Shown here one piece after another: positions 8,662 to 17,968 of a stretch of DNA of 44,316 nt. Both the position numbers and the translations under genes were made by a program. Each line of letters begins with the position of its first letter. Position 1 is the first letter of the stretch. The stretch comes from CALREJ01 sp035547395 (lineage in GTDB: Bacteria > Patescibacteriota > Gracilibacteria > Peribacterales > Peribacteraceae), in assembly GCA_035547395.1 (NCBI GenBank), contig DASZVA010000007.1, positions 1 to 44,316 of the forward strand, written 5' to 3'. Under the pieces are notes generated by a model, which did no database searches, was not told the DNA's origin, and saw nothing but the letters and a program-made list of their open reading frames with translations.

Positions 8662-9930
8662 ATGTTTGATCGGGCCTATCATCATTGGCTCCATGTCCTG
8701 CAACGCATCGTCGGTATCCGCGAAAAGACCATGGCACGCAACGCGACGATCATCACGATCTCTCACGGCGTCGGGCTGCTGCGCGGACTGATCACGGGAT
8801 ACCTGGTCGCGAGACTTCTGCCGCGCGAGATGTACGGCCAGTACCAGTTCCTGCTCGCGGCGTTCGGCGTTGCGGGATTTTTGAACCTGCCGGGCATTGA
8901 TACGTCCCTGCGTCGCGCCGTCGCACGCGGCGAAAAAGGCGTGCTGTATCGCGTCTTTCAGATTCATATCCTTATCAGCTTGATTGGCACGGCAGCGCTT
9001 CTCATCGCAATCGCTTTTCTCAACCCCGATCAGCGGCAGACCTACTGGCTGCCGTTTGTGATTGCGGCCGTTCTCTTCCCCGTTTCGCAGACATCGTCCA
9101 CGCTTTTCGGGGCATTGAGCGTCGGCGAGGCAAAATTCAAATTGTCACTCATCGCCAATATCGTCATGAGCGCACTGATTGCCCTGGGCGCGCTGCTCAT
9201 TCTTTTCCTGAAACCGTCCGCGTTACTTCTCTTTGTCACGGTCATCGCCGTACCAGCCGTGGTCTATCTGGCTTTCAGCAAGCGCATCATGCCGCCTTCA
9301 GATCCGCATATCCCAACGAAACCGATTCTGATCTATGCGGCTCAATTGAGTTTTCTGGCATTGCCTCTCTACTTCTCCACGTACGTCGACAAGCTGATGA
9401 TCTCGGCGCTGTTCGGCGTCAAACAACTCGCGGTCTTCTCGGTGGCAACGCTCATCCCCGAGAATATCAAAACGTGGAGCAAGGAAATACTCCCGATCAG
9501 CTTCGCGGTACAAGCACGCGGAGATAATTCCCTCGACCGCCGGTGGAGGCTGCTGCTCGTGGTGGGACGTCTCACGGCGCTCGCCTTGATTCCCATCGCA
9601 CTTTATATCGCGTTTGCGCCAGCCATCTTCGCAATTCTTTTTCCGAATTACCCCGACGCTGTTTTCCTTACGCAAGTCGCGGGATTCTTTTTGATCACGC
9701 AACCCGGCGCATTTTTGACCCAGTATCTGGAAGCACAAAAAATGCTGAAAGCGCTGCAGTGGACGCAGTGGCTTTCTTCCGTGTTCTATCTCATTGCACT
9801 CGTGACGCTGCTGCCCGCATTCGGCTTGATCGGTGCAATTGTCGCACGCGGCGTGCTGAGACTTTCAAGCGTGCTGCTCGCGCTCTACTTCCTGCTTCGC
9901 CCGCACCCGCGCGATATCGCGATGACCTGA
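8662..9930 (+). CDS. Wzx-like polysaccharide flippase (MOP/PST family)
   Basis: 422-residue hydrophobic protein with about twelve transmembrane segments across its whole length, including the N-terminal pattern GLLRGLITGYLVARLLPREMY common to polysaccharide transporters (the first helix followed by a short RxLPxExYG-like loop). These proteins move undecaprenyl-linked oligosaccharide units from the cytoplasmic to the outer leaflet. The ATG at 8662 was chosen because it gives the usual N-terminus and follows a TATGAT box by six bases. The gene ends two bases before the convergent methyltransferase gene. This is the only flippase in the window, so it probably serves the glycan built by the surrounding transferases. 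Confidence 0.88.
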   Translation: MFDRAYHHWLHVLQRIVGIREKTMARNATIITISHGVGLLRGLITGYLVARLLPREMYGQYQFLLAAFGVAGFLNLPGIDTSLRRAVARGEKGVLYRVFQIHILISLIGTAALLIAIAFLNPDQRQTYWLPFVIAAVLFPVSQTSSTLFGALSVGEAKFKLSLIANIVMSALIALGALLILFLKPSALLLFVTVIAVPAVVYLAFSKRIMPPSDPHIPTKPILIYAAQLSFLALPLYFSTYVDKLMISALFGVKQLAVFSVATLIPENIKTWSKEILPISFAVQARGDNSLDRRWRLLLVVGRLTALALIPIALYIAFAPAIFAILFPNYPDAVFLTQVAGFFLITQPGAFLTQYLEAQKMLKALQWTQWLSSVFYLIALVTLLPAFGLIGAIVARGVLRLSSVLLALYFLLRPHPRDIAMT

Positions 9931-9932
9931 TA

Positions 9933-10769
9933 TCACTTCACTGCGTTCAGCGGCTCGCACACGTACGTCGTGCCATAGCCGAGGTTGCGGATGACCGGCC
10001 ACCATCTCATGGTGAGTAGAAATTTGCTGGCCGGAATCAGGAACGGAAAGTACGGGAAGATGTAGGAACTTCCACGATAGTTGATCACCCGCATGTTCGC
10101 ACGGTTGAGACGCTCCTTACCTCTCCAGGGAAAACGCCAGATATGGATGAGATCGCTTCTGCCCGCGTAGCCCTCGTTCACTCCTTCTTCCCCGCGGACG
10201 AAGTGCGAGATGATACGCCAGAGTCCGACGAAGAACGCGTAAGGCGTCCGGCGCGAGAACGACCAGTATTTGTCCTGCCCCAAAAGCACCGTCGCCGCAG
10301 GATTGAGACACGTGGGGATCGCCACGATCACGCGCTTGGCCGCGATGCGCGAGAGTTCCGCAGCGCCCTTCTGAAAATCGGGCAGGTGCTCAAGCACGTG
10401 ACTTGAGACGGCGTAATCGAATGACTTGTCCGCAACCGGCAGATTCTCCGCATCACCGACGAGGAAAGTCGTTCTGTCCGCGACTCCCTGCTCCTCGGCG
10501 TACTTCTTGGCGGCGGCGACGTTTGGCTCCGACAGATCGATCCCCGTCACGATGCAGCCGTGCTTGGCGAGCAGAACGGACAAGACTCCTTCGCCGCACC
10601 CGGCGTCGACGACCGTGCTGCCGGGCGGAATCAGTTCGATGAACGCGTCATACTGCGTGTGATGCGCATAGCGGCGGATCGGAGACTGCGCCTGGAATCG
10701 TTTTTCAATGATGCGATCGTGCAGATCGGTGTAGATGGCTTTATTTTCGGTGGCGGATGCAAGCGGCAT
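9933..10769 (-). CDS. Class I SAM-dependent methyltransferase
   Basis: 278-residue protein with motif I VVDAGCGEG at 53-61, GIDLSEPNV as the acidic loop, and SHVLEHLPDFQKG as the post-motif helix, all typical of Methyltransf_11/UbiE-like enzymes. The C-terminal part has a hydrophobic patch (YIFPYFPFLIPASKF) that could associate with membrane. It is transcribed alone, convergent with the flippase gene (2 bp gap) and divergent from the GT4 gene at 10930. Likely targets are a sugar or lipid carrier intermediate; the exact substrate is unknown. Confidence 0.83.
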   Translation of the reverse strand: MPLASATENKAIYTDLHDRIIEKRFQAQSPIRRYAHHTQYDAFIELIPPGSTVVDAGCGEGVLSVLLAKHGCIVTGIDLSEPNVAAAKKYAEEQGVADRTTFLVGDAENLPVADKSFDYAVSSHVLEHLPDFQKGAAELSRIAAKRVIVAIPTCLNPAATVLLGQDKYWSFSRRTPYAFFVGLWRIISHFVRGEEGVNEGYAGRSDLIHIWRFPWRGKERLNRANMRVINYRGSSYIFPYFPFLIPASKFLLTMRWWPVIRNLGYGTTYVCEPLNAVK

Positions 10770-10888
10770 AGCAAGAAAAGGAAAGCATTCAATGCCCGTG
10801 CGGCAACAAAGCGATCATACCGGACGGAGAGCACATGTACATGAAGCAACCGTTAAAAAGATCGTCGGTCAGGGGGTGCCGCGCCCTG

Positions 10889-10894
10889 TATACT
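10889..10894 (+). promoter_or_regulatory. Candidate -10 box upstream of the GT4 gene
   Basis: TATACT at 10889-10894, 35 bases before the ATG at 10930, within the 160 bp divergent spacer. No convincing -35 element is visible. Confidence 0.35.
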
Positions 10895-10929
10895 CATCAT
10901 CAATCACGTACCTGCTCCTGTGCATACCC

Positions 10930-12045
10930 ATGCGCATCGTCCTGCTCACCCCCGACCTCACCGGCAAAAGCGGCTGGAGCCGCTATGCTCTCGACCTTGG
11001 GAAAGCACTAGCCAGCCGGGGGCATGAACTGCACGCCGTCGTCTCGGGAAAAACGGGCGCAACCTGGTGCCGGGAGCATGTACTGCTGCAGGCACCCACA
11101 ACCTATCTGGACAATGCGATCATGCGCTGGATCGATGCAATGCGCCTCGCGCATCTTCTGCAAAAAATCACACCCGGCGTCGTCCATGTCATCGCCGAGC
11201 CATACGCACTCCTGCTGCAACCACACGAAAGCCGGAAGACATTCATGACGATCCACGGCACCTACAGCACGGCGCCGTTTCAATTCGGCGCAAAGACTGC
11301 CGCGCGGTTTGCGGACGCCTATCGCTGGTTAAACGGCGTCATCGCCGTCAGCCATTTTACGAAGCAACACGTCAAAGAAGAGGTCGGATCTCTCTGGGAC
11401 GAAGCGCATCTGGAAATGAAAATCCGCGTGATCCACAATGCGGTCGATATCAGTGACATGGATCGGTGGGCGCGTCCTGCGCCGGGTGTGCAAAAAACGA
11501 TTCTCAGCGTGAGTGCAATCAAGAAAAAAAAGGGATACCTGCAAAGCATCGCCGCACTCGCCGCTTTCCGGCATGCGCATCCCGACGTTGCCGTGCAATA
11601 CGACATTGTCGGATCTTTGACGGTGAACTCGGCGTTTGTTGCGGAATTGAGAGCGGCCATAGAGAAACACCGCCTGCAAGACATCGTCTCTCTGCGTGGC
11701 GGCGTATCCGACGATGAGCTGCGGGACGCGTATCTGTCCGCGGACGTTTTTCTGCTTCCATCGATGCAGGAGGGGCACTACTTCGAGGGATTCGGACTCG
11801 TCTTTCTGGAGGCAAACATGTACGGCACGCCAGTGATCGGCCCGACGGGCGGGGGCTGCCCGGAGGCAATTAAAGACGGCGTGTCGGGATACGTGGTAGA
11901 TCCGATGGACATCGACGCCATTGTCGACCGGCTGAAAAAGATTCTTCTTCATCGCACGATCGATCCCCAGGCATGCCGTGCATGGACACAGAGGCATGAT
12001 ATCAGGCGTGCAGCTGAAACCATTGAGCGGCTCTACCTGCAGTAG
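10930..12045 (+). CDS. Family 4 (group 1) glycosyltransferase
   Basis: 371-residue GT-B fold protein. The N-terminal domain begins MRIVLLTPDLTGKSGWSRYA with the glycine-rich acceptor loop, the second domain carries the VSAIKKKKGYLQSI lysine-rich donor-phosphate region, and the EGFGLVFLEANMYGTPVIG segment holds the conserved E(x7)E pair of retaining GT4 enzymes. The ATG at 10930 is the first one giving a normal GT-B N-terminus. It is followed 48 bp later by a GT-C gene on the same strand. Donor and acceptor are unknown. Confidence 0.9.
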   Translation: MRIVLLTPDLTGKSGWSRYALDLGKALASRGHELHAVVSGKTGATWCREHVLLQAPTTYLDNAIMRWIDAMRLAHLLQKITPGVVHVIAEPYALLLQPHESRKTFMTIHGTYSTAPFQFGAKTAARFADAYRWLNGVIAVSHFTKQHVKEEVGSLWDEAHLEMKIRVIHNAVDISDMDRWARPAPGVQKTILSVSAIKKKKGYLQSIAALAAFRHAHPDVAVQYDIVGSLTVNSAFVAELRAAIEKHRLQDIVSLRGGVSDDELRDAYLSADVFLLPSMQEGHYFEGFGLVFLEANMYGTPVIGPTGGGCPEAIKDGVSGYVVDPMDIDAIVDRLKKILLHRTIDPQACRAWTQRHDIRRAAETIERLYLQ

Positions 12046-12078
12046 GAAACTCTCCTATGAGTGCATCGGAACGTTTGA

Positions 12079-12093
12079 TACAATCCGCGCGTC
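12079..12093 (+). promoter_or_regulatory. -10 box close to the GT-C gene start
   Basis: TACAAT at 12079-12084 is nine bases before the ATG at 12094, so any leader would be only a few bases long. Confidence 0.4.
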
Positions 12094-13689
12094 ATGATTT
12101 TCTCTGCGCAGAAATCCCGTTCTTCGCTGTATATATGGCTTGTCGCCCTCGCCATCTTTCTGGTGAAGGCGATGTTTCTTGCAACCGCTTCCGCGCGGGG
12201 ACTGGCGATGACATCCTGGATCATCGATGATTCCTTTATTGAAATGCGGGTGGCGAGGAACATCGCACTCGGCCTCGGCTTCACGTACGACCACGTACAT
12301 CCGACCACCGGCTCGCCGTTCTTTTGGACATATCTGATGTCACTCAATCATCTTCTGTTCAGTAAGGACTGGGCAGTCAAAATGACGCTCATCGATTCCA
12401 CGTTTTTCGCGGCGATTGCCACCGTGTTGGTCTTCTTCATTGCGCACCGCATCAGCGGATCAAAAATGACAGCGTGGATTGCATTTATACTTGCGGCGTT
12501 CAGCGGCAACAGCTTTATCGAAGCGATGAACGGAATGGATACGGGAATCTTCACGTTTTTGATCATGCTCACAGTGGCATTGAGCTTGGGTATCGGCCGC
12601 AGAGCATCGTGGTCCGATTTCCGCTGGGGCATGGTAATCGGCCTGGCGGGAGGCGTGACGCTGCTGACGCGCTTCGACGGCACATTCATTATTGCTGCAA
12701 TAGGTATCGTACAACTCTTGAACTGGAAGAAAGCTGCCGGGAAAAGCACAAAGCTGGCATGGCGCAATATGTTTGCCGGGATGGTCCTTGTCGCCGGCAT
12801 CTGTTTTATTGCAGACGTCATCTGGAACAAACTGAATGCCGGAACGTGGTCACCGGGAAACCAGGTCGGACGACAGGAGCTCGCGTTTGCGCTGCACAAT
12901 TTCTCGTATGCGCACTTCCATCTTGGACAATGGCTGCACATCGTTATCTGGAACCTCTTCCAGCTGCGCGATCTTATGGACGTCGCAATCGGATCAGCGA
13001 TGCTCTGCATCTTTGCGCTCGCGTGGGGCCTGCTCAAGAAGGAAACGCGCATTTTCTCGGCGATCACAGCCATGTACATCTTCATCTTCTTTGGTTTGCT
13101 CGCCGCCTATCAGTGGTATTTCCCGGATTTCCACGGACTGCGCTACGTGAATCCCGCCGTGCACCTGCTCTGCATCTCGATCGCGCTCCTCTTCATGGAC
13201 ATGCCGCAGTATGCCTGGAAAAAAGCGACCGCGATTCTGCTGACAATCCTTACGCTCATTCTTTCCTGGTACGGCGTTTACAATCTGCTGCTGCAAATGC
13301 CATGGGCAAAGGGAATGATAATGAATGCTCATCCCACCGCTCAGCAAGAGAAGAATTTTTGGGAGACCATCGATTGGATGCACGATCATCTGCCGCAAGA
13401 CACCATCGTCGGCGTTCGTGACCACGGCAGAGTGGCGTATTTTTCTGATCTGCCCATTCAGGATCTGGCGGGAGATATCGATCCTGCGGTAGCCGAACAT
13501 GTAAAAGACGGCACGCTGGCCGCCTACCTGAAGAGCAGGAATGTACAGTATCTGCTGATTCCGGACCTTTCCCAAAGGCAGGACTCGGTGTATCAGGAAA
13601 TCTACAAGACGATGCATCTGCAACAAGTACCCGACGCACCCGTAGCCCCTTCGCAGAACACGCGCTTGTACAAGATTCTCTGGGAGTGA
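12094..13689 (+). CDS. GT-C superfamily membrane glycosyltransferase (AftB-like topology)
   Basis: 531-residue membrane protein: an N-terminal helix, then an extracytoplasmic motif IDDSFIEMRVARNIALGLGF at about 47-66, then roughly nine more helices and a soluble C-terminal domain from about residue 410. The DD pair in a stretch of this form, followed by a GxGF/Y segment, is typical of the first outer loop of GT-C enzymes such as mycobacterial AftB-like arabinosyltransferases, where the aspartate is catalytic. It should therefore transfer a sugar from a polyprenyl-phosphate donor outside the membrane. The neighbouring GT4 and epimerase genes fit a surface glycan role. The sugar is not deducible. 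Confidence 0.82.
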   Translation: MIFSAQKSRSSLYIWLVALAIFLVKAMFLATASARGLAMTSWIIDDSFIEMRVARNIALGLGFTYDHVHPTTGSPFFWTYLMSLNHLLFSKDWAVKMTLIDSTFFAAIATVLVFFIAHRISGSKMTAWIAFILAAFSGNSFIEAMNGMDTGIFTFLIMLTVALSLGIGRRASWSDFRWGMVIGLAGGVTLLTRFDGTFIIAAIGIVQLLNWKKAAGKSTKLAWRNMFAGMVLVAGICFIADVIWNKLNAGTWSPGNQVGRQELAFALHNFSYAHFHLGQWLHIVIWNLFQLRDLMDVAIGSAMLCIFALAWGLLKKETRIFSAITAMYIFIFFGLLAAYQWYFPDFHGLRYVNPAVHLLCISIALLFMDMPQYAWKKATAILLTILTLILSWYGVYNLLLQMPWAKGMIMNAHPTAQQEKNFWETIDWMHDHLPQDTIVGVRDHGRVAYFSDLPIQDLAGDIDPAVAEHVKDGTLAAYLKSRNVQYLLIPDLSQRQDSVYQEIYKTMHLQQVPDAPVAPSQNTRLYKILWE

Positions 13690-13768
13690 TCTGCATCGCT
13701 TGCAGCCCCCTGCCGCCGAGATAAATAGACTCGATGAGACGACGGGTTTGCTTTAGGATGCCTGCATC

Positions 13769-14821
13769 ATGAAGAAGCGTGTTCTCGTCACCGGTTCTGC
13801 GGGCCTGATCGGCTCGGAGGCAGTGAAACATTTCTGCAAGAGAAACGACGAAGTCCACGGCATTGATAATGACATGCGCAAATATTTCTTCGGTGCGGAA
13901 GCATCGACGGACTGGAACCGAAAACAGCTCGAGACCAACTTCGGCAACTACACTCACCACGCCGTCGACATTCGCAATAAAGATGATCTGGAGGCTCTCT
14001 TTCGCAATCACCGTTTCGATGTGATCATCCATACCGCCGCGCAGCCATCGCATGACTGGGCAGCCAAAGAACCCTTTACGGATTTCGGTGTGAACGCCCT
14101 CGGAACACTTCATCTCCTCGAGATGACGCGATTGTATTGCGGCGATGCGGTGTTCATCTTCACCTCAACGAATAAGGTGTATGGAGATCTGCCGAATACG
14201 CTCCCGTTGGTGGAGCTTGAAACACGCTGGGAGCTTCCGACGGGCCATGCGTTCCATGACGGAATCGATGAATCGATGAGCATCGACCAGTCCACCCACA
14301 GCGTGTTCGGTGCATCGAAAGTGGCGGCGGACGTCATGACACAGGAATACGGCCGTTATTTCGGATTGAAGACCGCGGTGTTCCGTGGCGGATGTCTCAC
14401 GGGACCGGCTCACTCGGGCACCAAGCTCCACGGTTTCCTTGCCTATCTCGTTCGTTCGATCGCGCGCGGCGAGCCCTACACAATCCTCGGATACAAGGGG
14501 AAGCAGGTCCGCGACAACATCCATTCCGTCGATGTCATTTCCGCATTTCAGGCTTTCATCGACGCTCCGCATCCCGGCGAAGTCTACAATCTCGGCGGCA
14601 ACCGCTTCAGCAATATCTCCATGATGGAAGCGATTGCAAAAGCGGAGCAGTTGCTCGGCAAAAAAGCGCATGTCACATACAAAGATGAAGCCCGCATCGG
14701 AGACCACATCTGGTACATCTCCGACATGGGGAAATTCCGGTCGCATTTTCCGGCATGGAAACAGGAGTATGATATCGACAAGACACTTGAGGAGATCGCC
14801 CGCAACGGACATTTCCAATAG
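13769..14821 (+). CDS. CDP-paratose 2-epimerase-like NAD-dependent sugar epimerase
   Basis: 350-residue extended SDR. It has the GSAGLIGSE dinucleotide motif at 9-17, VFIFTSTNKVYGDLPN in the catalytic region, and the long signature FRGGCLTGPAHSGTKLHGF plus YKGKQVRDNIHS, which I associate with proteins annotated as CDP-tyvelose/paratose 2-epimerases. The active-site Tyr of the YxxxK motif is Phe here (F180, K184 in SVFGASK). I believe this is shared by close relatives, so it need not mean loss of function, but it makes the assigned reaction uncertain. No CDP-sugar genes are seen nearby; the substrate could be another nucleotide sugar. A TAGGAT box ends nine bases before the ATG. Confidence 0.75.
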   Translation: MKKRVLVTGSAGLIGSEAVKHFCKRNDEVHGIDNDMRKYFFGAEASTDWNRKQLETNFGNYTHHAVDIRNKDDLEALFRNHRFDVIIHTAAQPSHDWAAKEPFTDFGVNALGTLHLLEMTRLYCGDAVFIFTSTNKVYGDLPNTLPLVELETRWELPTGHAFHDGIDESMSIDQSTHSVFGASKVAADVMTQEYGRYFGLKTAVFRGGCLTGPAHSGTKLHGFLAYLVRSIARGEPYTILGYKGKQVRDNIHSVDVISAFQAFIDAPHPGEVYNLGGNRFSNISMMEAIAKAEQLLGKKAHVTYKDEARIGDHIWYISDMGKFRSHFPAWKQEYDIDKTLEEIARNGHFQ

Positions 14822-14872
14822 AAAACAGATCGCTCAAACAGTACAATAAACCCGCCCTCCGCATTGTTCACC

Positions 14873-15985
14873 ATGCGTCTTCTTGTGACCGGCGGCGCCG
14901 GATTTATCGGCTCATTTCTCACGGATGCATTGATAATGCACGGACACGACGTGTGCATCCTCGATAATCTGGAAGAGCAGGTTCACCACGGAAAGAAACC
15001 TCCGTACCTGAACCGTGAGGCGGAGTTTGTGCACGGAGATATCCGAGATATTGCTGCCGTGAAGCACGCATTGGACGGCGCCGATGCCGTCATTCACTGT
15101 GCATCGGCGGTGGGAGTCGGACAATCGATGTATGAAATCAAGCGCTATACGGACGTGAATGTCGGCGGGACGGCGAATTTGCTTCAGGCGATCATCGACC
15201 GCCCGGAGAAAATCAGAAAAATACTGATTCCGACGAGTATGACTTCTTACGGAGAAGGCGTATACCTATGCCCGGTGCACGGTGCCGTACGACCGGGACT
15301 CCGCCCTTTGAAGCAATTGGAGGCAAAAGACTGGCATCTGCACTGTCCGCTGTGCGCCGCGCCCGTGGAACCGGTCGCCACGGATGAATCCTCCCTTCGC
15401 GAATCAGCGACCGTGTACTCCCTCACCAAAAACATGCAGGAAGATATGGTGATGACGATCGCATCAACCTATAGCATCCCCGCGACGGCATTGCGCCTCT
15501 TCAATGTCTACGGGCCGCGCCAAAGCCTGAGCAATCCCTACACCGGCGTCTCGGCCATCTTTCTTTCCCGTCTCAAAAACAACGAACAGCCGGTCATTTA
15601 TGAGGACGGTCTGCAATCCCGTGATTTCGTGTCCGTGCACGACGTGGTCGATGCGTTTCTGCTGGCGCTCGAAAACGATGCGGCAAACGGGCAGGTGTTC
15701 AATGTGGGAAGCGGCATGCCGACGCCGATCGTTGAAATCGCCCGCAGACTGGCCGCACTGACCGGATCGACCATAGAACCGCGGATGACCGGCGAGTTCC
15801 GCAAAAACGACGTTCGTCACTGTTTCGCAGATACGACGAAGATTCGCACTATGCTCGGGTGGTCGCCGCGCGTATCGTTCGATGAAGGAATGAAGGAGCT
15901 GATCGAGTGGGGGGAGGCGGAACACGCGACGGACGGATTTGCCGAGGCACAGGCGCTTCTCAAAGAACACGGACTTCAGTCATGA
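14873..15985 (+). CDS. dTDP-L-rhamnose 4-epimerase-like NAD-dependent epimerase
   Basis: 370-residue extended SDR with GGAGFIGS at 7-14 and Y182/K186 as the YxxxK pair. The region FNVYGPRQSLSNPYTGVSAI is characteristic of the group annotated as dTDP-L-rhamnose 4-epimerase, which makes dTDP-6-deoxy-L-talose. Between the catalytic TSMTSYG segment and YxxxK lies an insertion at about 131-168 with CPVH (133-136) and CPLC (158-161), a possible zinc ribbon that I recall in the same group. The ATG at 14873 was preferred over the one at 14864 because it begins directly at the Rossmann strand. It is coupled to the next gene by an ATGA overlap. The rfbA and rfbB genes at 26-28 kb could feed it, though rfbC and rfbD are not in the window. 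Confidence 0.78.
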   Translation: MRLLVTGGAGFIGSFLTDALIMHGHDVCILDNLEEQVHHGKKPPYLNREAEFVHGDIRDIAAVKHALDGADAVIHCASAVGVGQSMYEIKRYTDVNVGGTANLLQAIIDRPEKIRKILIPTSMTSYGEGVYLCPVHGAVRPGLRPLKQLEAKDWHLHCPLCAAPVEPVATDESSLRESATVYSLTKNMQEDMVMTIASTYSIPATALRLFNVYGPRQSLSNPYTGVSAIFLSRLKNNEQPVIYEDGLQSRDFVSVHDVVDAFLLALENDAANGQVFNVGSGMPTPIVEIARRLAALTGSTIEPRMTGEFRKNDVRHCFADTTKIRTMLGWSPRVSFDEGMKELIEWGEAEHATDGFAEAQALLKEHGLQS

Positions 15986-16716
15986 CGCTCAGCATCATCA
16001 TTCCCGCGCATAATGAAGAAGAACAGATAGAAGCAACGGTGCGCGGTGTTCTCCATGCAGTCACCACACCCTGCGAAGTGATCGTTGTCGCCGATCATTG
16101 CACTGATCGTACAGAAGATATCGTGAAGAAGATCGCTTCCGACGATGCGAGGCTGAGACTGGTTCGCAATGATCAGCGGCGCGGCAGTTTCAGCAATGCC
16201 ATTATCACAGGATTGTCCGCGGCGATCGGAGAGGCCGTCGTCCCCGTCATGGCCGACCACTGCGATGATCCCGCGACCATTGAACGAATGTGGCAGGCGA
16301 TGCAAGAAAAGAACACGGACGTCATCTGCGCCTCGCGCTACATGAAAGGGGGGCGAAAATCCGGCGGGCCGGTCATTCAGAATATCCTCTCACGGATCGT
16401 CTCCTACAGCCTGCATGTGCTCACCCGCATTCCGACATGGGACTGTGCCAATTCATACAAGATGTACCGCAGAGCTTTCCTGCTCTCGCTGCCCTATGAC
16501 ATCCCGGATGCGGGGACTGAATACTCCATGGCGCTCCTCTTCCGGGCGTATCGCGCAGGCGGCAAAATCGGCGAAATACCGACGTCCTGGCAGGGTCAGG
16601 CGATCACGGCCGGAGAAGAATGGCAGATTTTCAAACGGTTTCCGGGTTATTGGTACTGGTACAAAAAAGCGATTGAGCGCAGGGCACTGCGCGAGGCCGC
16701 ATCGCATGCCGACTGA
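15982..16716 (+). CDS. Family 2 glycosyltransferase
   Basis: 244-residue GT-A protein. It starts SIIIPAHNEEEQIEATV, has VADHCTDRTEDIV as the nucleotide loop and VMADHCDDP as the metal-binding DxD-like region, and ends without a membrane segment. The ATG at 15982 forms an ATGA overlap with the preceding epimerase, so the two products are probably made together and the transferase may use the epimerised sugar or place it on a lipid carrier. The gene is convergent with the GT4 gene at 16760 across 43 bp with no clear terminator. Confidence 0.87.
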   Translation: MTLSIIIPAHNEEEQIEATVRGVLHAVTTPCEVIVVADHCTDRTEDIVKKIASDDARLRLVRNDQRRGSFSNAIITGLSAAIGEAVVPVMADHCDDPATIERMWQAMQEKNTDVICASRYMKGGRKSGGPVIQNILSRIVSYSLHVLTRIPTWDCANSYKMYRRAFLLSLPYDIPDAGTEYSMALLFRAYRAGGKIGEIPTSWQGQAITAGEEWQIFKRFPGYWYWYKKAIERRALREAASHAD

Positions 16717-16759
16717 GGTCAGGCAACGCAATTCTCTCTGATCACCGTGTTCGAGGAAA

Positions 16760-17917
16760 TCATGCGTCAAATGCCGTATGAAGAATCCTCTTCATCCTCG
16801 CTTCCCACGTATGCTCTTTCACGAGCGTGAAAGCGCGATCAGCTCTGTCCTGCGCTTCCTGCGGATGTTCCGCGATCCAGCGCAGCGAGCTCACCAGACT
16901 CTGCACGTCGCCCGGCTTGCACAGCACCGCTGTCTCGTGCCCGAGAACGTCGCGGATGGTCGGCAGATCCGACGTCACGATCGGCTTATGTGCCGCCATG
17001 TATTCAAACATCTTGAGCGGCGACATGTGGAGGCGATAGTGCGGAAGATCGGGAAACGGCATCGCGAGAATGTCGCATGCGGCGAGGGCAACCGGTACCT
17101 CGCTCCCGGGAATTTCGCCGGTGAAAAGAACATCGGTCGGACCGAGCCCCAGGCGCCTCGCGAGTTCCTCATATTCCTTTTTGTCCGATTCCGGCCCGCC
17201 GACGATGAGTCCGAAAAATTCATGATGATCGGACAGATCCTTCAGCGCCTCGAGCAGATGCAGCACGCCTTTCTCCATACCGAGCGTCTTGAGACGGCCA
17301 ACGTACCCGACGATGATGCGCTCGGTCTGGATTTTCAATGCCTGCCGGGCTTTTTCCTTGGTTGGTATTTTTTCAAAACGCGACAGATCGACCGCATCCC
17401 CTGCCACGACCACCTTGTGCGCGGGCACCCCCCACTCGATCAATGCATCACGCATCGGTGATGTCAGACAGGAAACCAGACGGCACTCGATGCACTGCTT
17501 CACAAAGAGTTTCCTCTGTCTGTTCGGAAGTTGATGGAGTTCAAGCACGACGGGAATCCCGCTTCGCAGAAGTGTCGGGAGTAGCGCCGGACTGCGCGTA
17601 TAGACGAGATCAAACTGGTCGGAACGGAGCACATCCGCCAGCGATTTTCGCAGCATCGCATTGAGGACCAAAAGCCCTGCGAGACCGGGCAGAAGTTTAG
17701 AATGAATGGGATCGAACGAACCGAGGTGCTGCACCTTCACCCGCGGGTCTGCGCCGTAGTACGTCCAGTAATCCTCCCGCACGATGTTCCTGCGAAACGG
17801 CGCGAAGACGGTGACGTCATGGCCGAGACGCACGAGCGCATCGCAAACCTGGGCCACCTGATGGCCGTGGGCGCGTTCGCTCGGCAGTCTTACATTGGTG
17901 CAATACGCGATTCTCAT
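16760..17917 (-). CDS. Family 4 (group 1) glycosyltransferase
   Basis: 385-residue GT-B protein. The N-terminal Rossmann half starts MRIAYCTNVRLPSERAHG with the GHQVAQVCDAL helix. The C-terminal half has YVGRLKTLGMEKGVLHLLEA for the donor phosphate and PLKMFEYMAAHKPIVTSDL at the nucleotide site, where a single Glu is retained in place of the full E(x7)E. The gene diverges from the Gfo/Idh gene, with 51 bp between starts. TATCCT lies 12 bases upstream of the ATG. Specificity unknown. Confidence 0.9.
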   Translation of the reverse strand: MRIAYCTNVRLPSERAHGHQVAQVCDALVRLGHDVTVFAPFRRNIVREDYWTYYGADPRVKVQHLGSFDPIHSKLLPGLAGLLVLNAMLRKSLADVLRSDQFDLVYTRSPALLPTLLRSGIPVVLELHQLPNRQRKLFVKQCIECRLVSCLTSPMRDALIEWGVPAHKVVVAGDAVDLSRFEKIPTKEKARQALKIQTERIIVGYVGRLKTLGMEKGVLHLLEALKDLSDHHEFFGLIVGGPESDKKEYEELARRLGLGPTDVLFTGEIPGSEVPVALAACDILAMPFPDLPHYRLHMSPLKMFEYMAAHKPIVTSDLPTIRDVLGHETAVLCKPGDVQSLVSSLRWIAEHPQEAQDRADRAFTLVKEHTWEARMKRILHTAFDA

Positions 17918-17956
17918 GGCAGAGCGGGCAGGATAGCAGAAATACAGGAAATCCTC

Positions 17957-17968
17957 TACCCTGAAACC
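17957..17968 (+). promoter_or_regulatory. Leaderless -10 box of the Gfo/Idh cassette
   Basis: TACCCT at 17957-17962, six bases, then the ATG at 17969. The spacing matches the other leaderless starts in this window although the hexamer itself is weak. Confidence 0.4.
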
